Shown here: piece by piece, positions 16,776 to 25,150 of the stretch
How the letters are laid out: every line of letters begins with the position of its first letter
Numbering within the stretch: position 1 is the stretch's first letter
NCBI RefSeq assembly: GCF_002483225.1
Contig: NZ_DLHL01000016.1
Span: forward strand, 1-64,000
DNA: 64,000 bases
Direction of reading: 5' to 3'
Source of the DNA: Gemmatimonas sp. UBA7669
Lineage (GTDB): Bacteria; Gemmatimonadota; Gemmatimonadetes; Gemmatimonadales; Gemmatimonadaceae
The notes under the pieces: generated by a model
The model's input: only the letters and a program-made list of their open reading frames with translations
Database searches by the model: none
Told to the model about the DNA's origin: nothing
Made by a program: the position numbers and the translations under genes

Positions 16776-17543
16776 TTACCGCAGTTCCTCTTTGAGCTTC
16801 TGCGCAAATCTCCGACTCATCACCACCGGCTCCCGCTGCCCTCTCAGCCACACCTGGTAGCTGCGCGGCATGTGCTCGGCAATGCGCTCCACCATCTCCA
16901 TGTTGACGACCGTGGAGCGATGAATCTGCTGAAAGGGCGGCGACGGCAGTCGCGCCATCCATTCGGCCAGCGTCTTGCGCACGACCACCCGGCGTCCGTC
17001 GGTCAGTGATACGATCGTGCAGTCACCATCGGCCTCCACACAGCGCATCTGTGCCACGGGCAGAAATCCCATGCTGCCATCGAGTCGCAGAAACAGTCGA
17101 TCGTGAATGCCAAGGGGTCGGCCGGGGCCCGTGGCTTCGCCCGACTCATCGTGTGTCTGCCCTTCTGCTGCGCCGGCAACCGGCGCCGGCCCCAGTCGCG
17201 CGATCGTGTCCGCCAGGCGCGCAGCCGACACCGGCTTGAGCAGATAGTCGAGCGCGCGTACCCCAAACGCATCCACCGCATAGCGGTCATGCGCCGTGAC
17301 ACACACCACACGCACCTGCGGCGGCAAGAGCGGCGCGAGCGTCAGCCCCTGCTCCTGGTGCAGCTGCAAGTCGAGGAACACCACATCGATTGTCTCGCGC
17401 TGCACCAGCTCAGCCGCTTCAGCGAGCGTGCTGGCTTCGCCCACCACCTGCACCTCGGGATGCGCCTGCAGCATGCGCCGCAACTCCACGCGCGCGAGCC
17501 GCTCGTCGTCTACCAGCAGGGCCTTCCAGTGTGCCGCGCTCAT
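16776..17543 (-). CDS. LytTR-family response regulator
   Basis: 255 residues. An N-terminal receiver domain has acidic residues D12-D13, phospho-acceptor D58 in VVFLDLQL, and the conserved Lys in YLLKPVS. A LytTR DNA-binding domain covers about residues 148-253 (LFLRLDGSMGFLPV, VRKTLAEWMARLP, QIHRSTVVNMEMV). It should be phosphorylated by the adjoining kinase and bind tandem direct repeats at target promoters. The start overlaps the kinase stop codon by four bases. The targets are unknown, as no other gene in the immediate unit is an obvious candidate. Confidence 0.93.
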   Translation of the reverse strand: MSAAHWKALLVDDERLARVELRRMLQAHPEVQVVGEASTLAEAAELVQRETIDVVFLDLQLHQEQGLTLAPLLPPQVRVVCVTAHDRYAVDAFGVRALDYLLKPVSAARLADTIARLGPAPVAGAAEGQTHDESGEATGPGRPLGIHDRLFLRLDGSMGFLPVAQMRCVEADGDCTIVSLTDGRRVVVRKTLAEWMARLPSPPFQQIHRSTVVNMEMVERIAEHMPRSYQVWLRGQREPVVMSRRFAQKLKEELR

Positions 17544-18625
17544 GTGCCCAGCCGGGCGTAGGGCAGCGTGAGACGCACACGCACGGCCGCGTGGTCTGAT
17601 TCAGTTTGCAGTGAAGCCGCCGTGCCGTAGGCCAGCGCGAGACGTTCGGTGACGTTGCGCAGTCCCATGCCGCTGGTGGCCGCGTCTGGAGCCCAGGTTC
17701 CGCTGTTCTCCACCGTGAGCACGAGCTGTTCGTTGTCCACCGCGGCGCGCAAGGTGACCACCAGCGGCGTGCCGCGCCCATGCGTGACCGCGTTCTCCAC
17801 CAGCGGGGCCAGCAGCAGCGGCGGCACGGCAGCCTCACGCGCCTGTGGCGAGGCGTCTACAGAAACGTGCAGTCGTTCCTCGAAACGCAGCTTCTCCACC
17901 GCGAAGTAGGCTTCGTGCAGCGCCAGCTCGTCACCCAGTCGCACCCGGTGCACCGGTTCGAGCGACAGCGATCCACGCAGATACTCGGCGAGCTGCGTGA
18001 TCATGTCACGAGCGCGTTCGGGGTCTTCGCTTACCAGCGCACGCACCGAGTTGAGTGCGTTGAAGAGGAAGTGCGGATTGACCTGCGCCACGAGCAGGCG
18101 GTGCTGCGACGCCGCCTGCAGTGCGCGGGCCTGCTCCACGTCACGCGCCGCAAGCACCAGCGTAACGCCCGCGGCCCAGAGCAGCATGATGAACACATGC
18201 ACCACAAACATGCGTCCCACCATGGACACCGACTCAGCGGCCAGCGCAGCGAGGGAGCCGTTGGTCCACCACAGATAGCCGAACATCCACGGCAGCGTGG
18301 CTGCCAGCGCCACGGCGACAACCTGAATGGGCAGCGTGAGCGGCAACCAGCCGGCGCGCAACGCACTGGGTGCGCGCCAGGGCGCCACACGGCGCAATGC
18401 CCAGACCATGGGCGCGGAACAGAGCATGCCCACCAGCACCCAGCGCACGGCATTGAGCACGCGCTCGGACGATTGCGGTTCCTGCGCCGACCCCTGGCCC
18501 CAGACCGCCACCCCGATGAGCAACCACAACCCCCCGTGCACCACCGCAGCGCGCCAGGGGGACGGCGCTCCGGTCGTACGCGGGGGGTGTGAAAGCACAG
18601 CGTCAGGGGTGCCAGCGGGGCGCAT
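17540..18625 (-). CDS. LytS-type sensor histidine kinase
   Basis: 361 residues. Four hydrophobic segments occupy about residues 25-165, followed by a His_kinase domain with phospho-acceptor H185 in QVNPHFLFNALNSVRAL and a HATPase domain (PPLLLAPLVENAVTHG, then SGMGLRNVTERL). This is the membrane partner of the LytTR regulator and is translationally coupled to it. Such pairs respond to envelope, peptidoglycan or small-molecule signals. The short loops give no clue to the stimulus. Confidence 0.92.
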   Translation of the reverse strand: MRPAGTPDAVLSHPPRTTGAPSPWRAAVVHGGLWLLIGVAVWGQGSAQEPQSSERVLNAVRWVLVGMLCSAPMVWALRRVAPWRAPSALRAGWLPLTLPIQVVAVALAATLPWMFGYLWWTNGSLAALAAESVSMVGRMFVVHVFIMLLWAAGVTLVLAARDVEQARALQAASQHRLLVAQVNPHFLFNALNSVRALVSEDPERARDMITQLAEYLRGSLSLEPVHRVRLGDELALHEAYFAVEKLRFEERLHVSVDASPQAREAAVPPLLLAPLVENAVTHGRGTPLVVTLRAAVDNEQLVLTVENSGTWAPDAATSGMGLRNVTERLALAYGTAASLQTESDHAAVRVRLTLPYARLGT

Positions 18626-18652
18626 GCCCCAAATGTGGCACCGCGTGCGCGC

Positions 18653-19219
18653 TTACGGCAGCAACACCTTGTCGATGACCAGGATCACGCCGTTCGACTG
18701 GTACACGTCGTACACGCTGATGTTGGCCACCTGTCCCTTGGCATCCTTCACCACCAGGTTGCGCGGGCCGTTCATCATGACCGACAGCGTGCCACCGCTG
18801 GCCGTCTTGAGCGTGGCCGTGCCGTTGCCCTGCTTGACCGCGGCCATGAGCGCCTCGGCGTCGAGACGACCCGGCACGACGTGATAGGTCAGCACACTCG
18901 TGAGCGTGCCCTTGTTCTCGGGCTTGAGCAGGTTGTCCACCGTGCCGGCGGGCAGCTGCGCGAAGGCCGCGTTGGTGGGCGCGAACACGGTGAACGGTCC
19001 CTTGCCCTTGAGCGTCTCCACCAGACCCGCGGCCTTGACGGCCGCCACGAGCGTGGTGTGGTCGGCCGAGTGTACGGCATTGTCAACAATGTCCTTGGAG
19101 GCATACATGGCCTGACCGCCGACCATGGGGTTCATGGACTGCTTGGACTGGGCCGACGCGGTACCGGCGAGCAGCAGCGAGCAGGAGAACGCGGCAATTG
19201 TGGTGAGTGAGCGCGACAT
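18653..19219 (-). CDS. Secreted fasciclin (FAS1) domain protein
   Basis: 188 residues. A signal peptide (FSCSLLLAGTASAQS) is followed by one FAS1 domain with both conserved boxes: GPFTVFAPTNAAFAQLP and LTYHVVPG, ending in NGVILVIDKVLLP. FAS1 domains mediate adhesion or ligand binding outside the cytoplasm. GAGGG lies 8 bases upstream of the start. It is the first gene beyond a sigma factor/anti-sigma pair on the same strand. This arrangement resembles the mycobacterial SigK-RskA locus that controls the FAS1 antigens MPT70 and MPT83. A GCATCC/CGTACA promoter-like pair lies upstream. Confidence 0.92.
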   Translation of the reverse strand: MSRSLTTIAAFSCSLLLAGTASAQSKQSMNPMVGGQAMYASKDIVDNAVHSADHTTLVAAVKAAGLVETLKGKGPFTVFAPTNAAFAQLPAGTVDNLLKPENKGTLTSVLTYHVVPGRLDAEALMAAVKQGNGTATLKTASGGTLSVMMNGPRNLVVKDAKGQVANISVYDVYQSNGVILVIDKVLLP

Positions 19220-19315
19220 GATGAGACCCTCGGCGATCGTGTGAGTGAGTTGGTTCGTGCATTGCGCCGGTGCGCGTCAGGTCAAGCCTGAGGTGTTGCG
19301 TCCGGCGTCGCTGCA

Positions 19316-19343
19316 TGTACGCCGGGCCGCAAGCGCCGGATGC
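19316..19343 (-). promoter_or_regulatory. Putative ECF-sigma promoter of the fasciclin gene
   Basis: On the minus strand GCATCC (19343-19338) is followed after 16 bases by CGTACA (19321-19316). The mycobacterial SigK consensus, from memory, is CCATCC, 16-17 bases, CGAATA. The position is about 97 bases before the start codon. GCATCC also occurs in front of the sigma gene. Inference from word similarity only. Confidence 0.35.
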
Positions 19344-19400
19344 ATCGCGAGACGATACAGTGGCGTGCGGCCCGATGTCGTCACTCCCACGTGCTCAGAG

Positions 19401-20276
19401 TTACTCGGTCTTCACTTCACCCACGAGGAAGGGGGTCATGGTGGGCACGGGTGAGCCGGTCGCGGCTTCCTCCGTGACGGCAAAGGCCGCAACACCCGCT
19501 GTTCCCGTGGCCACGGTGATGTCATGCAGCAACTGCGACCCGTCACTGCCGGGCCGGAACAGCGTGAGCGGCACCGGCTTGCCGTCGCGAATCATCCACA
19601 GGCAGTAGGCGCGATCTTCAGCAATGGGCGCGAGCCCCGAGGCATGAATGACCGCCTTGCCGCTGCGCGGATTCCAATACACCTGCAGCGCAGGACCCGC
19701 CTGTGTGTTGGGTGTGAGGCGCACCAGCACGAGATCGTTGCCGCCGTCGGTCAGCGTCTGCAGGGTAGACTCGCGCTGCGCGAGACGCTGGCGTGTGGAG
19801 TCGAGCGCCAGAGCCTGTGTGCTGAGCTGCAACTCGAGCTCTTGCACCTGTTCACGCAGGTTCACGGCAAACACCGCACTGGCAGCCAGTGCGGTGGCAA
19901 GGAGCGCCGGTACCCAGCGAATGCGTGGACCGGTGTTGGGTGCGCGTACCGCCGGTGCGACCGGCGTAGTGGCCGATGGTGCGGCGCGCTGCGAGGTCGC
20001 AGCCGACGCCTTGGCCTCCGCCCTTGCCTCCACCTTGCCCTCCGCCTCGATTCGCGCCAACACGCGCTCACGCAGCGCTGGCGGCGCAGGGGTGGCATGC
20101 CCCTCGGCCAGCATGGCAAAGGTTTCGCGATGGGCGGCGAGCTCCGCTTCGAGTTCAGGGGCGAGCGCGGGATCGCGCAGGGCGCGTTCGAATTGCGCGC
20201 GCTCTACATCGGTGAGCGCCTGCAGGAGATACCCCGGCGCCAGGTCACGCAGTGCGTCGAGAGATGGATGCGTCAT
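19401..20276 (-). CDS. RskA-like anti-sigma factor
   Basis: 291 residues. The cytoplasmic N-terminus (LRDLAPGYLLQALTDVERAQ) fits the sigma-binding region. A single membrane helix lies at about residues 120-140 (VPALLATALAASAVFAV), then a coiled-coil stretch (NLREQVQELELQLST). The extracytoplasmic RskA domain follows, with ALQVYWNPRSGKAVIHASGL and YCLWMIRDGKPVPLTLFRPG. It should hold the upstream sigma factor inactive until a signal outside the membrane triggers proteolysis, as in the RskA family. Its start overlaps the sigma gene stop by four bases. Confidence 0.9.
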   Translation of the reverse strand: MTHPSLDALRDLAPGYLLQALTDVERAQFERALRDPALAPELEAELAAHRETFAMLAEGHATPAPPALRERVLARIEAEGKVEARAEAKASAATSQRAAPSATTPVAPAVRAPNTGPRIRWVPALLATALAASAVFAVNLREQVQELELQLSTQALALDSTRQRLAQRESTLQTLTDGGNDLVLVRLTPNTQAGPALQVYWNPRSGKAVIHASGLAPIAEDRAYCLWMIRDGKPVPLTLFRPGSDGSQLLHDITVATGTAGVAAFAVTEEAATGSPVPTMTPFLVGEVKTE

Positions 20277-20884
20277 GAGACGGCCTCTGGGGCGTGGCCG
20301 GCAAGTCGCTCGCGCAGCTTGAGCAGACCGAGTCGAATGCGGGTCTTGATGGTACCGAGGGGTTCCTGCAGCGTCGCGGCCACCTCGTGATGCGTGAGGC
20401 CCTGGTAAAAGGCCAGTTCAATGGCTTGGCGTTGTGGCGGCGGCAAGGTCACCAGCGCGGCCTGCACCGCCGAGGCGCGCTCGTTGGCTTCGAGCAGCGC
20501 CGTGGGTTCAGCCGGAGCGGAGCCCATGGCCACGGGTTCGTCGCTGTGCGAGGCCGCGCGCTCTTCGGCCACGTCACGGCGCTTCCTGGACCGCAGATGG
20601 TCCAGTGCGCGCGTACGGGTGATGGTGGTCAGCCAGGCCACCACCGATCCGCGTGTGCCATCGAAGCGTGCCGCGTCACGCCAGACCTGCGCGAAGACAT
20701 CGCACACCACATCGTCGGCGTCGGCACGCTGTCCGGTGATGCGCAGCGCCAGGCCGTACACCAGCGCGGCGTGTCGGTCGTAGAAGGGCCCTGCCGCGCC
20801 ACGATCACCGCGCGCCATGGCGGCGAGCAGCTCGACATCGTGGTGTGTGGGCAGATCGGCCGGAGTGTGGGGATCAGCAGTCAT
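20273..20884 (-). CDS. ECF RNA polymerase sigma factor, SigK-like
   Basis: 203 residues from ATG 20884. Region 2 is FYDRHAALVYGLALRITGQ, then DVVCDVFAQVWRDAARF, with WLTTITRTRALDHLRSRKRR. Region 4 is LVTLPPPQRQAIELAFYQGL, then HHEVAATLQEPLGTIKTRIR. The wording is that of the SigK/RpoE-like group that pairs with RskA-type anti-sigma factors. A longer open frame reaches 20998, but a promoter-like pair lies inside that extension and the family starts near the chosen codon. The likely regulon includes itself and the downstream fasciclin gene. Confidence 0.92.
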   Translation of the reverse strand: MTADPHTPADLPTHHDVELLAAMARGDRGAAGPFYDRHAALVYGLALRITGQRADADDVVCDVFAQVWRDAARFDGTRGSVVAWLTTITRTRALDHLRSRKRRDVAEERAASHSDEPVAMGSAPAEPTALLEANERASAVQAALVTLPPPQRQAIELAFYQGLTHHEVAATLQEPLGTIKTRIRLGLLKLRERLAGHAPEAVS

Positions 20885-20922
20885 GTGCCATGGCGAATCC
20901 CCTGAGCTGGCAGTCAGGTTCC

Positions 20923-20948
20923 CGAACGTCGAGGGAAACAACGGATGC
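20923..20948 (-). promoter_or_regulatory. Promoter-like pair before the sigma gene
   Basis: On the minus strand GCATCC (20948-20943) is followed after 14 bases by CGTTCG (20928-20923), about 39 bases before the start codon. GCATCC is shared with the fasciclin upstream region, suggesting autoregulation, but the spacer is two bases shorter. Weak evidence. Confidence 0.25.
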
Positions 20949-21138
20949 GGTTGCGTGAACGTCAGCGTCATACCTGAGACATACGCCGCTGCCGTCACAT
21001 TGGATTGCCAGCACGGATGATGTGCAGGATATGTAACGGTTCTCCACGCCCGAACTTGCCGACCCGCCGGTTCGGGTGCAAGCTCGTGGAGCTGCGAAGT
21101 CGCACGCGACGTAGCACACCCGGGTTTGAGGAGCCAAC

Positions 21139-21537
21139 ATGGGCACCATCGATTTCGGCGCAGTCATTGCCGGCGTCGTTCGGCAGTGGGACGGGGTGGA
21201 AGTCACACCGCATCGCTTCGGCGGTGTGGAGTTCCGCGTGGGTGGACGCGAGATCGGTCATGTGCATGTGGGCGGTGTGGCCGACCTGCTCGTGCCCGTG
21301 CGCTTGCGCCGCGATCTCGTGGCCGCCGGCCGCGCCATGGCCCATCATACCCTGCCGCATTCGGGATGGATCAGCGTGCGCCTGCGCAGTGAGCACGATG
21401 TGCCCAACGCCATTGCGCTATTCAGGTTGAACTACGAGCGCCTCACGGGCGTGGTCGTGAAGAAGGCGCCAACGAGTCAGATCCTGCCGAACGTCACACT
21501 GCTGGCCGATCGCAGTATCGATGACTTGCCGGCCTGA
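21139..21537 (+). CDS. DUF5519 (luciferase-like domain) family protein
   Basis: 132 residues. The pattern GGVEFRVGGREIGHVHVGGV, LLVPVRLRRDL, then AHHTLPHSGWISVRLRSEHD and AIALFRLNYERL matches the small DUF5519 family, annotated as luciferase-domain although no catalytic role is established. It is soluble, with no signal peptide. It stands alone and converges with the coiled-coil gene, leaving only 11 bases between stops. Function unknown. Confidence 0.75.
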   Translation: MGTIDFGAVIAGVVRQWDGVEVTPHRFGGVEFRVGGREIGHVHVGGVADLLVPVRLRRDLVAAGRAMAHHTLPHSGWISVRLRSEHDVPNAIALFRLNYERLTGVVVKKAPTSQILPNVTLLADRSIDDLPA

Positions 21538-21548
21538 CCCCGACCACC

Positions 21549-22232
21549 TTACGAGGTCTCACCTCTTCCAATCTCAACTCGCTCCCGCGACGCCATCAAC
21601 TGCGTGACATAGCGCTGCCCCTCGCTGATCCGCTCAACTTCCTCCGCCACCGCATCAATCGCCTGCTCCATCCGCTCCAGTCGCGCGGCACTCTCCAGCA
21701 CCACCGGCGCCGGCTTGGGATTCCTCGCCCGGGCCAGCAGCAGTCGCGACAAGGCCAATGCCAGCGGCATCAGCACCGTCACCGTGCCCACAATGGAAAT
21801 GGCCGTCAACTGACCGGACGAGAACGGCCCGTATCGCACCGCCGCTTCCTGTGTGGTGCCGTTGAGCGCCGCTGCCGCGCGCAGCTCACCATTGAGCGCA
21901 ATGGCCTGCTCCAGCTCCGCAATGCGAGAGTTCAGCACCGCGAGCTGCGGCTGCATGCCTTCGCGGGCCGAGGCATCCGCGCGGTCCATCTTGCGCAACA
22001 GGTCATCGCGTCGACGAATGGCGCTGTTGATCTGCGTCGAAAGTTCCGAGCCCCGGGCGCGCAGTCCTTCGAGATCTGCCGACGTGAGCCGCGACGCATC
22101 GATGGGAATGGTGGCGTCGCCCACACGCAACCCAACCGGGGCGCCAGGGGCCACAGGAGCCTGAGGAGCCGCTGGCGCCGGCGCGGCGGCCGGCGGAGCG
22201 GCGGGAGACTGGGTAGCTTGCGCAATGGGCAT
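21549..22232 (-). CDS. Coiled-coil membrane protein of unknown function
   Basis: 227 residues. A Pro/Ala-rich N-terminus is followed by a predicted coiled coil (LEGLRARGSELSTQINSAIR, continuing to LAVLNSRIAELEQAIALNGE). One transmembrane helix is ISIVGTVTVLMPLALALSRL, then a charged C-terminal helix (ARLERMEQAIDAVAEEVERI). The gene is divergent from the M20 hydrolase gene and the two starts are about 20 bases apart. No family is recognised; the architecture suggests a scaffold or tether rather than an enzyme. Confidence 0.75.
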   Translation of the reverse strand: MPIAQATQSPAAPPAAAPAPAAPQAPVAPGAPVGLRVGDATIPIDASRLTSADLEGLRARGSELSTQINSAIRRRDDLLRKMDRADASAREGMQPQLAVLNSRIAELEQAIALNGELRAAAALNGTTQEAAVRYGPFSSGQLTAISIVGTVTVLMPLALALSRLLLARARNPKPAPVVLESAARLERMEQAIDAVAEEVERISEGQRYVTQLMASRERVEIGRGETS

Positions 22233-22250
22233 ACAGAAACCTACGCTCTG

Positions 22251-23492
22251 ATGACGGCGCCGGTTACATCACCGCGTCAACCCGCCGAACCGCCCCCCAT
22301 GGACGACATCAGCTCCCGCGTCATCGCCTGGCGCCGCCACCTGCACCGCCACCCCGAGGTGGCCTTTCAGGAGCATGGCACGGCCCAGTTCATCGCCGAC
22401 ACCCTCGAGCGCATCCCGGGTCTGGCCATCACGCGCCCCACGGCCACCAGTGTCGTGGCCCAGCTCGACGGGGCGAAACCGGGCCCCACGGTGGCCGTGC
22501 GCGCCGACATCGATGCCCTGCCCATTCACGAGGAAAACGACGTCGAGTATCGCTCCACGGTGCCGGGCGCCATGCACGCCTGCGGCCATGACGGGCACAC
22601 CGCCATTGTGCTGGGCCTCGCCACGCGACTGGCGGCGCGACAGACCGAACTTGCCGGCCGCGTGCGCTTCATCTTCCAGCACGCTGAAGAGCTGTCGCCG
22701 GGCGGTGCCGAAGAACTCGTGCAGCGTGGCGTCATGGATGGGGTCGACCATGTCATTGGCCTGCATCTCTGGTCGCCGGTGCCGGTGGGCAAGATCGGTC
22801 TCATCGGCGGACCGGCCATGGCCGCGCCCGACACCTTTTCGTGCACCATTGTCGGCGCGGGCGGTCACGCGGCCGCGCCGCATCAGACCATCGACCCGAT
22901 TGCCATTGGTGCGCAGGTGGTGACGGCACTGCAGCAGGTGGTGTCACGCGGCGTCGATCCGCTCGATCCGGTGGTGGTGTCCATCACGCAGTTCGTGGCC
23001 GGCACCACGTTCAACGTCATTCCCAACAGCGCCTATCTGGCAGGCACCATTCGGACGTTCGATGCCGAGCTGCGGCGTACCGTGCCACAGCAGATGGAGC
23101 GCATCGTGCGGGGTATCACCGAGGCCTTTGGCGCCACGTACCAGTGGAGCTACGAGCCCGGCTATCGCCCCGTGGTCAACGATGTCGCGCTCACGGAACG
23201 GCTGGCCCAGGTCGTGGAGCGCACCTTTGGCGCCGACACCCTGGTGCCACTGCGCCCCACGATGGGCGGCGAAGACTTCTCGGCCTATCAGCAGCGCGCA
23301 CCGGGTGTCTTTGCCTTTGTGGGCGCACGCAATGACGCGCGCGGCATCACGCATCCGCATCATCATCCGCGTTTCGACCTCGACGAAGCGTCGCTCGACA
23401 TCGGCCTGCGCTATCTCGAGGCCGCCACACTCGACTTGCTGGGCGCACCGCAGAGTGCGCCACCCACACGTCCGCTGGCCATGAGCGCGTGA
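22251..23492 (+). CDS. M20-family amidohydrolase/peptidase
   Basis: 413 residues. Metal-site motifs of the M20D amidohydrolase group are present: RADIDALPI, HACGHDGHT, FQHAEELSPGGAEEL, and the C-terminal MGGEDFSAY, with a dimerisation domain between. The opening WRRHLHRHPEVAFQEH is also diagnostic. These cytoplasmic zinc/manganese enzymes hydrolyse N-acyl amino acids or hippurate-like amides; the exact substrate is not readable. ATG 22251 is used; 22299 is an alternative. The stop overlaps the start of the symporter gene (GTGA), so the M20, symporter and GH1 genes form one operon. Confidence 0.92.
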   Translation: MTAPVTSPRQPAEPPPMDDISSRVIAWRRHLHRHPEVAFQEHGTAQFIADTLERIPGLAITRPTATSVVAQLDGAKPGPTVAVRADIDALPIHEENDVEYRSTVPGAMHACGHDGHTAIVLGLATRLAARQTELAGRVRFIFQHAEELSPGGAEELVQRGVMDGVDHVIGLHLWSPVPVGKIGLIGGPAMAAPDTFSCTIVGAGGHAAAPHQTIDPIAIGAQVVTALQQVVSRGVDPLDPVVVSITQFVAGTTFNVIPNSAYLAGTIRTFDAELRRTVPQQMERIVRGITEAFGATYQWSYEPGYRPVVNDVALTERLAQVVERTFGADTLVPLRPTMGGEDFSAYQQRAPGVFAFVGARNDARGITHPHHHPRFDLDEASLDIGLRYLEAATLDLLGAPQSAPPTRPLAMSA

Positions 23493-25150
23493 ACCGCCGG
23501 ACAACACCCGGCGGGCGGCAATGGCTGGCCGCCCTGCCGGTGCTCATCGTGGCGGCAGCCCCATGGCTGGCCAACACCCCGGGCCGCACCCTGCTTGGCC
23601 TTCCGGCGCTGCTGACCTGGATGCTCGTGGCGCTGCTTGCCACGTCGGCGGTGCTCTCGGTCATGCCGCGCAGCAGCGAGCCGCCAACCGCGGACCCTGC
23701 ACAAGAAAGCGGCCATGCTGCAGCCACTCCCTCACCACTCGAGCGATGGGCACTTGGCGGGCGCAGCTTCGGCTCCGTGCTGGTGTTCGTGCTGCTCGCG
23801 GGCGAGATCTACACCACCTTCACCTTGCTGGGCGCGAGTGGCTGGGCCTACGGACGCGGGGCACCCACGTTCTACATCCTTGGCTATGGTGCACTCGCGT
23901 ACCTGATGTCGTACTGGCTGTTGCCGGCCATCTGGACACGTGGCCGCCGCGATCGTGTGCTCACGCAGCCGGAGTTCTTTGCACGGGCCTTCGCCAGTCC
24001 GCTGCTTGGCCGCTTTGTGGCCCTCGTGGGTGTGTTGTCGCTGTTGCCCTATCTCGTGCTGCAGTTCCGCGGACTCAGCATTCTCGTGCACGAAAGTGCC
24101 TATGGCGCCATCTCGCAGGACTTGGCCGTCAGCATTGGCGCCATCATCGTGGTGGGCTGGGTCGTGCTGGGCGGCATGAAGACCTCGGCCTACGCCGCGC
24201 TGGCCAAGGATGTGCTGGTGCTCGTGGCCGTGGTGGCACTGGGTCTGCTCATTCCGCAGTCGGTGTATGGCGGCATTGGCCCCATGTTTGACGCACAGAT
24301 TGCGCGCGACCCTGAATTCTTTGTGCTGCCGGCCCGCGGATTCTCTCCCACGTGGTTCGTGAGCACGGTAACAGTGTCGGTGGTGGGTTTCTATCTCTGG
24401 CCGCACACCTTTGCCTCGCTGTTCGCCGCACGTGACCCGCGCGGTTTCGAGCGCACAGCCATCACCATGCCGCTGTATCAGCTGGTCATGCTGTTCGTGT
24501 TCTTCGTGGGCTTTGCCGCCCGTGACGTGGTGCCAGGCCTCACGGGTGCCGACATTGATTTGGCGCTGCTGCGCAGCACACGCAGCCTGTTCGGACCACC
24601 CATGATGCTGCTGGTGGGCACGGCCGGTCTGCTTACGGCGCTTGTGCCGGCGGCCATCATCCTCATGACCATGGCCACGATTCTGGCGCAACTCCGGCAC
24701 GCGCCACTGTCGCGCGCGGATGGCGACCGCGCTTCGGCCGATCTGCGATTGGCCCGCTGGTTGGTGCCGGCGGTGGCGCTTGTGGCCTGGTGGTGGTCGC
24801 GTCAGTCCAACGCCGCCCTCGTGCCCATTCTGCTGCTGGCCTACGCCATGGTGGCGCAGCTGGCACCGGCGCTGGCCGTGGCGCTCTGGGCGCCGGGGCG
24901 TCTTCGGGTTTCGTTCATCATCGCGGGCATTGTGGTTGGCGAACTCTGCGTGGCTGCGTCGCTGTGGCCTGCGCTCGACACGGCTACGCGCGTCGCACAG
25001 TGGTGGCCAAGCGTGCCTTCCTTCGTGTACGATATCAATCCGGGCCTCTTCGCACTCGCGCTCAACCTGACGGTGCTGGCCATCGGAGCATTCGCCTCTC
25101 GCTCCATGGGAACCTCACCGCCATCTCGGCATATGACGAAAGGTGACTGA
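23489..25150 (+). CDS. Sodium:solute symporter family protein
   Basis: 553 residues with about 13-14 hydrophobic segments. The sodium/solute symporter family is supported by ALGGRSFGSVLVFVLLAGE, ASGWAYGRG, YLMSYWLLPAIWTRGRR and WVVLGGMKTSAYAALAKDVL. An extra N-terminal helix and a Pro-rich loop precede the core. The start is GTG 23489, coupled to the M20 stop, and the end overlaps the GH1 start. Placement suggests import of a substrate for one of the flanking hydrolases, either an amide or a glucoside. The direction and ligand are inferred from family only. Confidence 0.9.
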   Translation: MNRRTTPGGRQWLAALPVLIVAAAPWLANTPGRTLLGLPALLTWMLVALLATSAVLSVMPRSSEPPTADPAQESGHAAATPSPLERWALGGRSFGSVLVFVLLAGEIYTTFTLLGASGWAYGRGAPTFYILGYGALAYLMSYWLLPAIWTRGRRDRVLTQPEFFARAFASPLLGRFVALVGVLSLLPYLVLQFRGLSILVHESAYGAISQDLAVSIGAIIVVGWVVLGGMKTSAYAALAKDVLVLVAVVALGLLIPQSVYGGIGPMFDAQIARDPEFFVLPARGFSPTWFVSTVTVSVVGFYLWPHTFASLFAARDPRGFERTAITMPLYQLVMLFVFFVGFAARDVVPGLTGADIDLALLRSTRSLFGPPMMLLVGTAGLLTALVPAAIILMTMATILAQLRHAPLSRADGDRASADLRLARWLVPAVALVAWWWSRQSNAALVPILLLAYAMVAQLAPALAVALWAPGRLRVSFIIAGIVVGELCVAASLWPALDTATRVAQWWPSVPSFVYDINPGLFALALNLTVLAIGAFASRSMGTSPPSRHMTKGD

